NCBI GenBank assembly: GCA_035650275.1
Contig: DASRHY010000019.1
Span: forward strand, 1 to 64,000
Reading direction: 5' to 3'
DNA from: DASRHY01 sp035650275
GTDB lineage: Bacteria > Actinomycetota > Actinomycetes > Propionibacteriales > Kribbellaceae
Length of the DNA stretch: 64,000 nt
The first letter of the stretch is position 1. Each line of letters opens with the position of its first letter. The translations under genes and the position numbers were made by a program. The notes under the pieces are model-generated. The model was not told where the DNA came from. It did no database searches and worked only from the letters and a program-made list of their open reading frames with translations. Positions 33,112 to 41,614 of this stretch are shown piece after piece.

Positions 33112-34128
33112 TCAGTCGGGTGGGATCAGCTCGATGGCGTGTACGGCCGCCGCCAACGTGGCGTCGCCGGCCACATCGAGTGCGGTGTCGGCGAACTTGA
33201 TCACGTGCGGGTCGCCGTGGGCCGTCGCTCGCGCCATCACCTCATGCGGGTCGAGCCCGTCGCCCAGTGGCGCCGGCCATGCGTCGGCCGGTGCGTACGC
33301 CGCGGTCACCGCCGCTGTGGCTGCCCAGGCCGCTTCCAGGCTGGGCTGCCACAGTGTGGACGGAAGGAACGGAAGTGTGCGTAGCACCGCATTCGGCGCG
33401 GTAGCGGCGTGCACCATCATGATCGGATTGCCATGGCCGCGGGTGCCGTACTGCAGCACCGCCGCGGCGACGATGGCCGTGAGGCGTTCCGGGCTGGATC
33501 CGTTGCCCGGGACCGCGCCCGCGGCGTCGGCCCACCGGTCGGTCGTCGCCAGCTGGGCCAGCCGGTTGCGTATGCCGAATCTCTGGTCGGCGACACGGGG
33601 TACCGCATCGAGCGCGGTGCGCGGGTCGGTCGCCCGGTACAGGCCCCGGCCAGCCGGTGCCAGCGGCTGCCATCGTGCTGCCCAGTAGGCAAGACCATGC
33701 GCCAGCTCGACCACACGGGGCGTCGTCACCTGTTCCGACAGCGCGCGTACGGCGTGGCCGACCCGGATCACGCCATGCGTTGCGCCGGCGGCGATTCCCG
33801 GCAGCAGACGTGGCCACCAGGTAGCCAGCATGGTCTGCCAGTCCCCGTCAGCGGCCTGGCGTTCGAAGTAGTCGATCCAGTCGCCGGCACGCACCGGGTC
33901 ACCAAGCGGATCGCGCCACGCTTCGTCGTCGATCGGGTCGATGCCACGTGGGCGTGGCTCCAGCAGATCGGCATACGCGTCGATCCAGCGGTGCACGTGC
34001 CGGCCGTCGCCGCGGCGGGTCAGAGCTTCGGCGGCCATCGGGGCATGGTTCGAGAGCCAGCCGTCACGCTCCGGCCCGGTGTCGCGCAGGCGGTCGTATG
34101 CCTCGTCGAGATAGTCGCCCGGAGTCAT
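33112..34128 (-). CDS. Questin oxidase-like protein (copy 2)
   Basis: A 338-residue paralogue of the protein at 30629-31702. Shared blocks are YLDEAYDRLRDTGPERDGW, LSNHAPMAAEALTRRGDG, TWWPRLLPGIAAGATHGVIR, HAATAPNAVLRTLPFLPSTL and DPHVIKFADTALDV. The conserved histidines of both copies align. The ATG at 34128 is used; a GTG five codons earlier is possible. Two copies around a MarR regulator and a methyltransferase-like protein suggest one small catabolic or detoxification unit for an aromatic or polyketide-like compound; this is inference from context. Confidence 0.86.
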   Translation of the reverse strand: MTPGDYLDEAYDRLRDTGPERDGWLSNHAPMAAEALTRRGDGRHVHRWIDAYADLLEPRPRGIDPIDDEAWRDPLGDPVRAGDWIDYFERQAADGDWQTMLATWWPRLLPGIAAGATHGVIRVGHAVRALSEQVTTPRVVELAHGLAYWAARWQPLAPAGRGLYRATDPRTALDAVPRVADQRFGIRNRLAQLATTDRWADAAGAVPGNGSSPERLTAIVAAAVLQYGTRGHGNPIMMVHAATAPNAVLRTLPFLPSTLWQPSLEAAWAATAAVTAAYAPADAWPAPLGDGLDPHEVMARATAHGDPHVIKFADTALDVAGDATLAAAVHAIELIPPD

Positions 34129-34272
34129 ACGTACATGGTTCACGCTCAGATGGACTTGAGGTCAACAGTTGCATCAGGCGACGTACTTCGGTGGTCCAGC
34201 GCCAGTGACATAACCAAGGGCGCGGAAGGTGCATCAAGGGAGGTATCAACCTGACCACGGGGAGGACATCTC

Positions 34273-35343
34273 ATGGTGTATCGGCTTACCGCGTTGGCGG
34301 CGGCTTGTGTGCTGACGGGCGGTACCGCCGCCACCGCGCGGGCCGCCCTACCGAGTAGCGTCGCTGACTGCCTGTCGGACGCGACGGTCGTGGTCCCGCG
34401 TTACGAACCCGCCACGAACGGGTACTTCGATACGGATCCGCTCGCGCTGACGCCGACGATGACGCGATACGGGATCATGACCACCGATACCTGCTTCGAC
34501 GAGACGCCGGTCGTGACGGTGCAGCGGCCGGACGGCACAGGCAGTCACGATGTCGCACTGGACCGGACCTTCGACCAGGCCGGCGGGCCGTTCCACCACT
34601 ATGCATACGACAAGTTGACCTATGCGACGGGGACCGGCCCGTGGCGGATCAGCCGGATCAAGGCCGGTTCGGCCTCGGCGACGCTGACGAAGCCGGTGTC
34701 GTTCACTATCAAGCGGGCCTCGACGGTGACCCTTTCGGTCAGGCCGGCGACGCCGAGCAGCGCGGCCGTCGCCAGCGGCACGGTGAAGTACTGGACCTAC
34801 CAGAGCGTGGAGGCACCGGTGCCGGGCCGGCGAGTGAACATCCGCCGAGGCGTAGCGGGCGGGAAGCACTGGATCGTCGCGAACGCCGTCACCGACCGGA
34901 ACGGCCGCTTCGCCGTGCGGCTGCCGGCCGGTCCTCCCGGCTGGGACCACGCGGAGGTCGCCAGCACGTCCACGCTGGGCTGGGATATCAGCCCGTCCGT
35001 GCTGCGCCGGAACCCGACGTACCTCACTGGTATCGCCGCACCGACGACCGCGACCGTGATCCGGCCCGGAACCAAGATGTCGACATTCGGGCACCTGAAG
35101 GTGGCCACCAACGCGGGCCGCTGGATTGCCGCAGCCGGGCAGCGCGTCGTGGTCCAGACCCGGCCCAAAGCGGACCCATCGACGGGCTACACGACCGTCG
35201 CCACCGCGACGACCAGTGGCACCGGCTACTACTACACGAACTGGAACGCCACGGTCGATGCGGACGTACGGGTCGCCTTCCTGTCGCCGTACCAGACCAT
35301 CAACTCGACGTACCGCTGGCTCCGAGCTGTCGACGTGCAGTAG
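34273..35343 (+). CDS. Secreted Ig-like-fold protein, 356 residues
   Basis: The ATG at 34273 follows GGGGAGGA. A signal peptide (MVYRLTALAAACVLTGGTAA, cleavage near ARAA) precedes an N-terminal domain with one cysteine pair (DCLSDA, DTCFDE) and two beta-sandwich repeats, each holding a basic G-R-x-V-x-I/V strand and DRNGRFAVRLPAG-like or TTSGTGYYYTNW-like loops. This recalls bacterial Ig-like modules found in secreted actinobacterial proteins. The gene at 54714 has a similar build. The function is unknown, perhaps wall or substrate binding. Confidence 0.8.
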   Translation: MVYRLTALAAACVLTGGTAATARAALPSSVADCLSDATVVVPRYEPATNGYFDTDPLALTPTMTRYGIMTTDTCFDETPVVTVQRPDGTGSHDVALDRTFDQAGGPFHHYAYDKLTYATGTGPWRISRIKAGSASATLTKPVSFTIKRASTVTLSVRPATPSSAAVASGTVKYWTYQSVEAPVPGRRVNIRRGVAGGKHWIVANAVTDRNGRFAVRLPAGPPGWDHAEVASTSTLGWDISPSVLRRNPTYLTGIAAPTTATVIRPGTKMSTFGHLKVATNAGRWIAAAGQRVVVQTRPKADPSTGYTTVATATTSGTGYYYTNWNATVDADVRVAFLSPYQTINSTYRWLRAVDVQ

Positions 35344-35469
35344 TCCGCGGCAGCGTCTGTCGGCTGCAGACCGGCGTGGACCCTTCTGCTGCGCCTCCCA
35401 GGCGCGCACAATACGAATCGGGATGGCGCGCGGGGGTGCGCGCGCAGGGACGATTTCGTGGGGGGCAAC

Positions 35470-37785
35470 ATGAGGCGTTTCGGACTTCTGACCCGTTGGC
35501 GCGGACTGACCGGTACGGCGGTGGCGATGATGCTGGTCAGCGCGCTCGTGACACAGGTGGGGCCCGACCGGGCAGCGGCTTCGACGTTGCCCGCCGGGTT
35601 CCGCGACTCGGTGGTGCTGAGCGGACTGACCAACCCGACGGTGCTGCAGTTCGCATCCGACGGGCGGATCTTCGTCGGCCAGAAGAACGGCGTGATCAAG
35701 GTCTTCGACAGCCTCACCGACACGACCCCGGTCACCGTCGCAGACCTCTCGGGACCGGTCCACGACTTCTGGGATCGCGGCCTGCTCGGTCTCGCGCTGT
35801 CGCCGAACTTCCCGGCGGACCCGTACGTCTACGTGCTCTACGCGTACGACGCCCCGATCGGCGGCACGCCACCGACATGGGGCGACGGCTGCCCCACACC
35901 GCCCGGCCCGACCACCGATGGCTGCCTGGTGTCGGCGCGTCTTTCGCGCCTGCAGATCAGCGGTGATGTCATGACCGGGAGCGAACAGGTGCTCATCAAC
36001 GACTGGTGCCAGCAGTACCCCAGTCACTCGATCGGAACGCTGCTGTTCGGCCGCGACGGGTACCTGTACGTCAGCGGTGGAGATGGCGCCAGTTTCAACA
36101 ACGTCGACTACGGGCAGTACGGCGCGAACTACCCCGGCGGCCTGGCGAATCCCTGCGGTGACCCGCCCGGTGCGGTCGGCACGCCGTTGTCTCCACCCGG
36201 GGCGCAGGGTGGCGCGTTACGGAGCCAGAGCGTACGGCGTACCGGCGGTCCGGCGACCCTCGACGGTGCGATCCTGCGGATCGACCCGGCCACCGGTGCG
36301 GGTGTGCCCGGGAACCCGTTCTACTCGTCATCGGACGCGAACGCGCGGCGAATCGTCGCCTACGGGCTGCGCAACCCGTTCCGGATGACCCAGCGTCCGG
36401 GTACCGACGAGCTGTGGGTCGGTGATGTCGGCTGGAACACCTGGGAGGAGATCCACCGCGTGGTGTCGCCGGCGAGTGCGACCGCGTCGAACTTCGGCTG
36501 GCCATGCTACGAGGGAGCGTCGCCGCAGGCCGGTTACCAGGGCGCCGGCCTCAGCCAGTGCTCGTCGCTGTACTCGACGCCCGGCTCGGTCGTCGCGCCG
36601 TACTACGCGTACAACCACAGCGCCTGCGTGGTGAGCTATCCCGGTTGCCGCACCGGCGGCTCGTCGATCACGGGCGTCGCGTTCTACCAGGGTGGGTCGT
36701 ATCCGTCGGAGTACAACGGTGCCCTGTTCTTTGCCGACCACAGCCGCAACGAGATCTGGGCGATGCTCCCCGGCACGAACGGGTTGCCCGATCCGGCCAG
36801 GCGGTTGTCGTTCGTGGGCGTCGATGCGAGCGGCGGGGCTGCCGGGCATCCGGTCGACCTGAAGATCGGGCCCGGCGGCGATCTGTTCTACGTCGACATG
36901 GAGAGCGGTGCCGTCCACCGCATCACGTACACGGCAGCCAACCAGCCGCCGACGGCGGTGATCGCGGCGACCCCGACCGACGGACCTGTCCCGCTGACAG
37001 TCAGCTTCACCAGCACCGGATCGTCCGACCCGGAGGGTAGGCCGCTGAGCTACACGTGGGATCTCAACGGCGACGGCACATTCGGCGATGCGACAGGCCC
37101 GACGGCGTCATACACCTACACGGCGGCGGGCGTTTACCGGCCGAGTCTGCGAGTCACCGACGACCAAGGCGCGAGCGACACCGACACGCTCACCGTCACG
37201 GCTGGCAACACCGCGCCGACCGCGGTGATCGACTCGCCGGCATCGAGCCTGAAATGGCAGGTCGGCAGCGCGATCACCTTCTCCGGGCATGCGACCGACA
37301 CGCAGGACGGGACGCTGCCGGCCTCGGCGCTGACCTGGTCGCTCATCATGCATCACTGCGTCACGCCGGCCGACTGCCATGAGCACTTGATCCAGACAGT
37401 GAACGGTGTCTCGGGTGGGTTGTTCACCGCCCCGGACCACGCGTACCCATGCTGGCTCGAACTGCGGCTGACCTCGACCGACTCAGGCGGACTGGCCTCG
37501 ACGACGAGCGTCCGGCTGGACCCGCAGACGGTCGTGCTCACGTTCAGAACCAACCCCGGCGGTCTTGTCCTCAGCAATCTGGTGGTGAACGAGGCACCGC
37601 GCACCACGCCGTTCTCCGTGACGGTGGTCGTCGGCTCGGCGAACTCGGTGAGTGCCCCGTCACCACAGACGTTCAAGAAGTTCGAGTACTTCTTCACCTC
37701 GTGGTCCGACGGCGGCCCACAAAGTCACACCATCACCGCGCCGGCGGTCAACACCACCTACACCGCGACCTACCGCAAACGCTGA
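35470..37785 (+). CDS. Secreted PQQ-type sugar dehydrogenase-like beta-propeller with PKD domain
   Basis: A 771-residue exported protein from the ATG at 35470, with GGGGGG upstream. After the signal peptide (to about RAAAS) comes a soluble glucose/sorbosone-dehydrogenase-like propeller: GLTNPTVLQFASDGRIFVGQ, GLLGLALSPNFPADPYVYVL, LLFGRDGYLYVSGGDG, AYGLRNPFRMTQRPGT and ELWVGDVGWNTWEEI. A PKD domain (PPTAVIAATPTDGPVPLTVS) and two further beta modules follow. The family oxidises sugars or aldehydes with PQQ, and PKD modules bind polysaccharide. It probably acts outside the cell on plant or microbial carbohydrate; whether the PQQ residues are all intact cannot be checked by eye. Confidence 0.9.
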   Translation: MRRFGLLTRWRGLTGTAVAMMLVSALVTQVGPDRAAASTLPAGFRDSVVLSGLTNPTVLQFASDGRIFVGQKNGVIKVFDSLTDTTPVTVADLSGPVHDFWDRGLLGLALSPNFPADPYVYVLYAYDAPIGGTPPTWGDGCPTPPGPTTDGCLVSARLSRLQISGDVMTGSEQVLINDWCQQYPSHSIGTLLFGRDGYLYVSGGDGASFNNVDYGQYGANYPGGLANPCGDPPGAVGTPLSPPGAQGGALRSQSVRRTGGPATLDGAILRIDPATGAGVPGNPFYSSSDANARRIVAYGLRNPFRMTQRPGTDELWVGDVGWNTWEEIHRVVSPASATASNFGWPCYEGASPQAGYQGAGLSQCSSLYSTPGSVVAPYYAYNHSACVVSYPGCRTGGSSITGVAFYQGGSYPSEYNGALFFADHSRNEIWAMLPGTNGLPDPARRLSFVGVDASGGAAGHPVDLKIGPGGDLFYVDMESGAVHRITYTAANQPPTAVIAATPTDGPVPLTVSFTSTGSSDPEGRPLSYTWDLNGDGTFGDATGPTASYTYTAAGVYRPSLRVTDDQGASDTDTLTVTAGNTAPTAVIDSPASSLKWQVGSAITFSGHATDTQDGTLPASALTWSLIMHHCVTPADCHEHLIQTVNGVSGGLFTAPDHAYPCWLELRLTSTDSGGLASTTSVRLDPQTVVLTFRTNPGGLVLSNLVVNEAPRTTPFSVTVVVGSANSVSAPSPQTFKKFEYFFTSWSDGGPQSHTITAPAVNTTYTATYRKR

Positions 37786-37861
37786 CACCACAAGCGTCGC
37801 CGAAACCCGCCGGGCGGCCTCGGCCACCAAGAGGCTTGCCCGGTGGGGCACGCTCCACCTG

Positions 37862-37877
37862 AACCCGTCCGGGTTTT
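37862..37877. terminator. Small hairpin with T-run between convergent genes
   Basis: AACCC-GTCC-GGGTT followed by TTTG lies between the propeller gene and the cytochrome b gene. The stem is only 5 bp, so strength is doubtful. Confidence 0.35.
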
Positions 37878-37893
37878 GAGGCGCGCCGGCTGG

Positions 37894-39549
37894 CTACGTA
37901 CCGGCTCGGGGTCGTGTCGGAGGCTGTGGTCCGGATCCGCTGATGTGTCGGTCTGGCATGGGGCCTGGGCGGCTCTTCTTCTTCACCAGCCCACTGTGCT
38001 CGGCCGCGCTCTGCCGGTCAGCGACCAGGAATCGGGCCAGCCTGGTTCGTTGTCGCTCCAGGAGTGTGACCTGCCCGTGGACGTCGCGCTGCGGTATGGG
38101 TGTTGGGTGTTCGTGCAGGCCGGCTTGTCGCCGGCGGCGGTCGTCGGCGTCGAGGTGTCGGTGGATCTCGGTGTAGCCGCCGTCGGGTGATCGGATGATG
38201 ATGCCGGTCTCGATGCCGTGGTGCATGACTTCGCGCTCGTTGTGCTGTAGCGCGACGCAGAGGCGTCTGGTGATGACGAACCCGATGATGGGGCCGAGAA
38301 TGATCAGGACCTGGAATCCGTGCAGCACTGTCTCGATGGTGAGATGGAAGCGAACGGCGATGGTGTCGGCGCTCGCGGCCGCCCAAAGGACGCCGTAGTA
38401 GGTCATGCCCGCTACGCCGATGCCGGTGCGCGCCGGGTTGTTGCGGGGTCGTTCGAGATCGTGGTGGTTGCCGCGGTCCGCGGTGATCCAGGCTTCGAGG
38501 TATGGGTACGCGGCAACGATCACGAAGAACGCCGAGCCGGCGATCACCGGGAGCAGCACAGCGGGGGTCCAGGTCTTGCCGAGCCAGACGAACTCCCAGT
38601 CCGGCGGCACCAGGCGCAGCGCCCCGTCGAGGAAGGCGAGGTACCACTCTGGGCCCGCGCCGGCGGAGGCGTTCGCGGGGTCTGCCGGGCCGTACAGCCA
38701 GATCGGATTGATGGTGAGGGTCGCGGCCATCAGCACCAGGATCCCTGTGACGACGAGAAAGAGCCCACTGCTTGTCACGGCGAAGGCCGGCAGCCCGTGG
38801 CGGACGTTGCCGGCCGTGTGGCCGGGAGGGGCGTGCCGAGCGGCGCTGCGGGTGCGGGCGAGGCGCCTGTTCACGATGAACAGGCTCAGGAGCACCGTCG
38901 GCAGGACGAAGGCGTGCAGCACGTAGGACAGGGTGATGATGTGCCCAGGGAACGATCCACCGAACAGCAGGAACGACAGCCAGGTCCCGATGACCGGGGT
39001 CGAGCGCACGGCTCCGTCGAAGATCACCAGACTGGTGCCGGAGAGCATGTCGTCGGGAAGCACCGCCCCGGTGAAGCCCGCCGCCATCATCACGACCAGG
39101 ATGAGGACTGCGATCACCCAGTTCACCCGCCGCGGCCTGCGGAAGGCTCCCGTGAAGAACAAGCGCAGCAGGTGCAGCATCATCGCCGCCACCATCACGA
39201 GAGTTCCCCAGTGATGGACCTGGCGTATCAGCAGCCCGCCGCGGATCTCGAACGAGATGGCCATCGTGGATGCCAGCGCACGAGACATCTGCGTGCCCGT
39301 GAGGGGTAGGTACGAGCCGTGGTAGGTGACCTGCTTGGTCGACGGATCGTAGAAGAACATCAGGAACACGCCGCTGAGCATCACCACGATGAAGCTGTGC
39401 AGAGCGATCTGGCCAAGCAAGACCGACCACCGGTCGCGAAACAGCCTGCCGCGTATGTCAGCGAGCAGGCCGTGCGCTCCCGATCGCTCATCACCGTCAC
39501 GTGCGAGACGGCTCGCCCACCGCGGGAGGGCCCTCTCTGACGATCGCAC
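37894..39549 (-). CDS. Orphan cytochrome b (QcrB-like) of a bc1-type quinol oxidoreductase
   Basis: A 551-residue membrane protein from the GTG at 39549, with GAGGAGG upstream. It has the cytochrome b helix pattern with heme-ligand histidines in QVHHWGTLVMVAAMMLHLLR and LSYVLHAFVLPTVLLSLFIV, the Qo-site-like helix around FTGAVLPDDMLSGTSL, and the GPADPANASAGAGPEWYLAF loop. The canonical P-E-W-Y motif of the Qo site is present. QcrB normally sits in a qcrCAB cluster with c-type cytochrome and Rieske genes; none is here, so this is a second, stand-alone copy. It could replace the housekeeping subunit under some condition or confer inhibitor resistance. Confidence 0.92.
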   Translation of the reverse strand: MRSSERALPRWASRLARDGDERSGAHGLLADIRGRLFRDRWSVLLGQIALHSFIVVMLSGVFLMFFYDPSTKQVTYHGSYLPLTGTQMSRALASTMAISFEIRGGLLIRQVHHWGTLVMVAAMMLHLLRLFFTGAFRRPRRVNWVIAVLILVVMMAAGFTGAVLPDDMLSGTSLVIFDGAVRSTPVIGTWLSFLLFGGSFPGHIITLSYVLHAFVLPTVLLSLFIVNRRLARTRSAARHAPPGHTAGNVRHGLPAFAVTSSGLFLVVTGILVLMAATLTINPIWLYGPADPANASAGAGPEWYLAFLDGALRLVPPDWEFVWLGKTWTPAVLLPVIAGSAFFVIVAAYPYLEAWITADRGNHHDLERPRNNPARTGIGVAGMTYYGVLWAAASADTIAVRFHLTIETVLHGFQVLIILGPIIGFVITRRLCVALQHNEREVMHHGIETGIIIRSPDGGYTEIHRHLDADDRRRRQAGLHEHPTPIPQRDVHGQVTLLERQRTRLARFLVADRQSAAEHSGLVKKKSRPGPMPDRHISGSGPQPPTRPRAGT

Positions 39550-39704
39550 TTGGTCGCCTCCTCACTCATCGTTGTCCTGTTGCTAGGACGCGCTGCGGGC
39601 CGAGAATGTGACATCGCCGTGCCTGACCGATGAGCGACGTGCATCACATTCGAGCCGCCGCGGTCACATCCGGCCTGGCCGTTCGGTCAATACGGCGTAA
39701 CCAC

Positions 39705-39806
39705 ATGAACGGCAAGGAGATCGCTGTGGACGCCGCCATGGCGCTGACGACCTCCGTTGGTCGCAGCTACCGAAGTGCGGCCACGCTGCGGTCCGCTGCA
39801 CCCTGA
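39705..39806 (+). CDS. Possible 33-residue peptide
   Basis: A short frame MNGKEIAVDAAMALTTSVGR and 13 more residues ends at 39806. AAGGAG at 39714-39719 would serve the in-frame GTG at 39726 better (26 residues) than the ATG at 39705. No family is known, and it could be a leader peptide or chance. Confidence 0.2.
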   Translation: MNGKEIAVDAAMALTTSVGRSYRSAATLRSAAP

Positions 39807-39940
39807 CTGAGGCCGAGCCCTCGGCTGACCCTCCCCTAAGGCGAATTGCGGGTGTTCTACGCACTCTTCCCGATGTCGCGGCACCGGCCTTAGAGCGAGG
39901 CTGGACCGTATCGAACCGAACCGATCTACAGGAGGACAGC

Positions 39941-40102
39941 ATGCACCCGCTGTTCGAGGAACTCTTCATCAACACCGATGACGCCGAGCTGCAGGACGAG
40001 CAACGGCGCCGTGCGCGCAGGACCAGGCGGAACCGGTCGCGGATGCTCATGACTGTCCGCTCCCGCAGAAGTGCACCCATGCCACGAGGTTCGTCCGGGT
40101 GA
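39941..40102 (+). CDS. Small basic protein, 53 residues
   Basis: The ATG at 39941 follows the excellent ribosome site AGGAGGA at 39930-39936. The peptide MHPLFEELFINTDDAELQDE begins acidic and then turns strongly basic (QRRRARRTRRNRSR). An acidic amphipathic start followed by an Arg-rich tail suggests nucleic-acid or ribosome association. It is not a family I can name. The spacing of the Shine-Dalgarno site argues that it is translated. The neighbouring genes do not suggest a pathway. Confidence 0.5.
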   Translation: MHPLFEELFINTDDAELQDEQRRRARRTRRNRSRMLMTVRSRRSAPMPRGSSG

Positions 40103-40249
40103 CAGCGCCAGCCACTTGCGTGTCATACCTGACTGACGATCAGCGACGGCCGCCGCAGGACAGTTAGGCCCACGAGATGCGGCGGCGAAGGATTGCCTGT
40201 TCGGCGCGATTGGCGGTCAGCTCGAGGGCGCGCTCCCGTTCGGCAGGCC

Positions 40250-40726
40250 CTACTGATACAACGCGGCCATCCGCTTCATCATCTCCTCGGCACCGACATC
40301 CTCGACGTGAGACGCGACGGCCCAGCCGTGACCGAACGGGTCCACAATGTAGCCGTCCCGGTCACCATAGAACTGGTCCTGCGGTGCGCGCCGCACCGTT
40401 GCACCCAGCTCGACGGCGCGGGCCACGACTGCGTCCACGTCGTCGACGTAGATGAACTGGAACACCGGGGTGCCCTCCAGGCCACCGCGCGGCGGCGCCG
40501 TGGTACCGCGCTGGGGATTGACATCATCGACGATTACGACTGAGTCACCGATCTCGATCTCGGCGTGCGCGACGGTGCCTCCCGGGCCGGGGAACCGCGA
40601 CCTCTCCGTGGCGCCGAAGACCTCCGCGTAGAACTCCAGCGCCTTCGCGGCGCCTTCGACGACCAGGCAGGGCGTGACGCGACGATACGTATGCGGAATC
40701 GGGCTGGGCTTGGCTGCCGAACTCAT
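40250..40726 (-). CDS. VOC-superfamily (glyoxalase/bleomycin-resistance-like) protein
   Basis: A 158-residue PhnB-like protein from the ATG at 40726, with GAGGAAGG upstream. It shows RRVTPCLVVEGAAKALEFYA, EVFGATERSRFPGPGGTVAH with a metal-site His, and FYGDRDGYIVDPFGHGWAVA with the typical D-P-F-G-H ending. VOC proteins bind metals and act on glyoxal adducts, antibiotics or aromatic diols; this subtype is usually of unknown substrate. It is monocistronic. Confidence 0.92.
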   Translation of the reverse strand: MSSAAKPSPIPHTYRRVTPCLVVEGAAKALEFYAEVFGATERSRFPGPGGTVAHAEIEIGDSVVIVDDVNPQRGTTAPPRGGLEGTPVFQFIYVDDVDAVVARAVELGATVRRAPQDQFYGDRDGYIVDPFGHGWAVASHVEDVGAEEMMKRMAALYQ

Positions 40727-41073
40727 GATTGACCTTCCTCTCGACGAGACCCACTGCACTACTGACGATCGGGAGACCGCTGAATCGAACAGCCACCGAG
40801 AGGACGTTTACGCGCGGCCTCCCATCCGCGGGTTGTGGATTCGGGTCCCACGGGGCCTACATCCAGTGTGGACCGGCATCCTCGTCGGCTGGACAACGGT
40901 CGGCTGTGGCCGCGGAGTGACGCTGGGTACGGCCCTCCGGAATCTATGGACATGCGCAGAGCCCCTGAAGCAGGATGAGGGCGCGCGTTGCATGCGAAGG
41001 GGGGCCGGGACTGCCGCGCATATCTTGAAACGCCCTGATCAGACAGGGCATGCTCCGATCTAGTGGGGGGAAC
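40727..41073. other. Intergenic stretch with a tRNA-like relic
   Basis: No gene is supported here. Bases 40813-40860 carry a tRNA-like 3' half (CGCGG-CCTCCCAT-CCGCG, then GTGGATTCGGGTCCCAC and GGGGCC). It resembles the element at 10388-10431 in the T-loop-like part and in the ending GGGGCCTA. The last 40 bases before 41074 hold the leader GTGGGGGGAACATG. Confidence 0.35.
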
Positions 41074-41544
41074 ATGTTTCGTCGCCTATGTGTAGGTGTC
41101 TTGACCGCGGGACTAATGGTGATCGCGGCACCGGCGTTCGCGCAGCCGCCGGTGACCGAGACCGTCACCGAGAAGAACGTCGTCGAGACGTTCGTCGACG
41201 TCGTACCTACCTGCGAAGGTGGTGGACCGCTGTACAGCGTCACGACCACTGTTAACCGGATCGCTCACATCACCGCGTTCGACGACGGTCGCAGCCACGA
41301 GACCTTCACCGACACCGGCACCTTCGCCGCGGTACCGCTGGAGGACCCGAGCCTGCCCAGCTACACCGGCAAGCTCACGATCTGGGGTGGCTTCAACGCC
41401 AACGGCAAGGCGGTGAGCGGCACATTCACCTTCAACATCCGCGGGACGGGCTCGGACGGCTCGACGTTCAGCAATCACCTCACCGACCACTTCAACGCGA
41501 CGCCGAACGGAACGGAGTTCTTCTTCACGCACTGCCACGACTGA
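41074..41544 (+). CDS. Small secreted beta-rich protein
   Basis: A 156-residue exported protein. The ATG at 41074 follows GGGGGG, with the same leader (GTGGGGGG-AACATG, one base different) as the gene at 35470. The signal peptide FRRLCVGVLTAGLMVIAAPA ends at AFAQ, and the mature part is Thr/Phe-rich beta strand sequence with one cysteine near each end (PTCEGG, THCHD) that probably form a disulfide. No family is recognised. A hairpin at 41559-41589 ends the unit. Confidence 0.78.
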   Translation: MFRRLCVGVLTAGLMVIAAPAFAQPPVTETVTEKNVVETFVDVVPTCEGGGPLYSVTTTVNRIAHITAFDDGRSHETFTDTGTFAAVPLEDPSLPSYTGKLTIWGGFNANGKAVSGTFTFNIRGTGSDGSTFSNHLTDHFNATPNGTEFFFTHCHD

Positions 41545-41558
41545 CGAGGATCCGCGCC

Positions 41559-41589
41559 GCCCCGCCGAACCTGTACGGATCGGCGGGGC
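41559..41589. terminator. Hairpin terminator
   Basis: A 10-bp stem GCCCCGCCGA/TCGGCGGGGC with an 11-base loop lies 14 bases after the secreted gene and 25 bases before the last stop of the convergent SARP pseudogene, so it may serve both. Confidence 0.65.
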
Positions 41590-41614
41590 AGGCGCCGAGT
41601 GGCGTCCACTCTCT

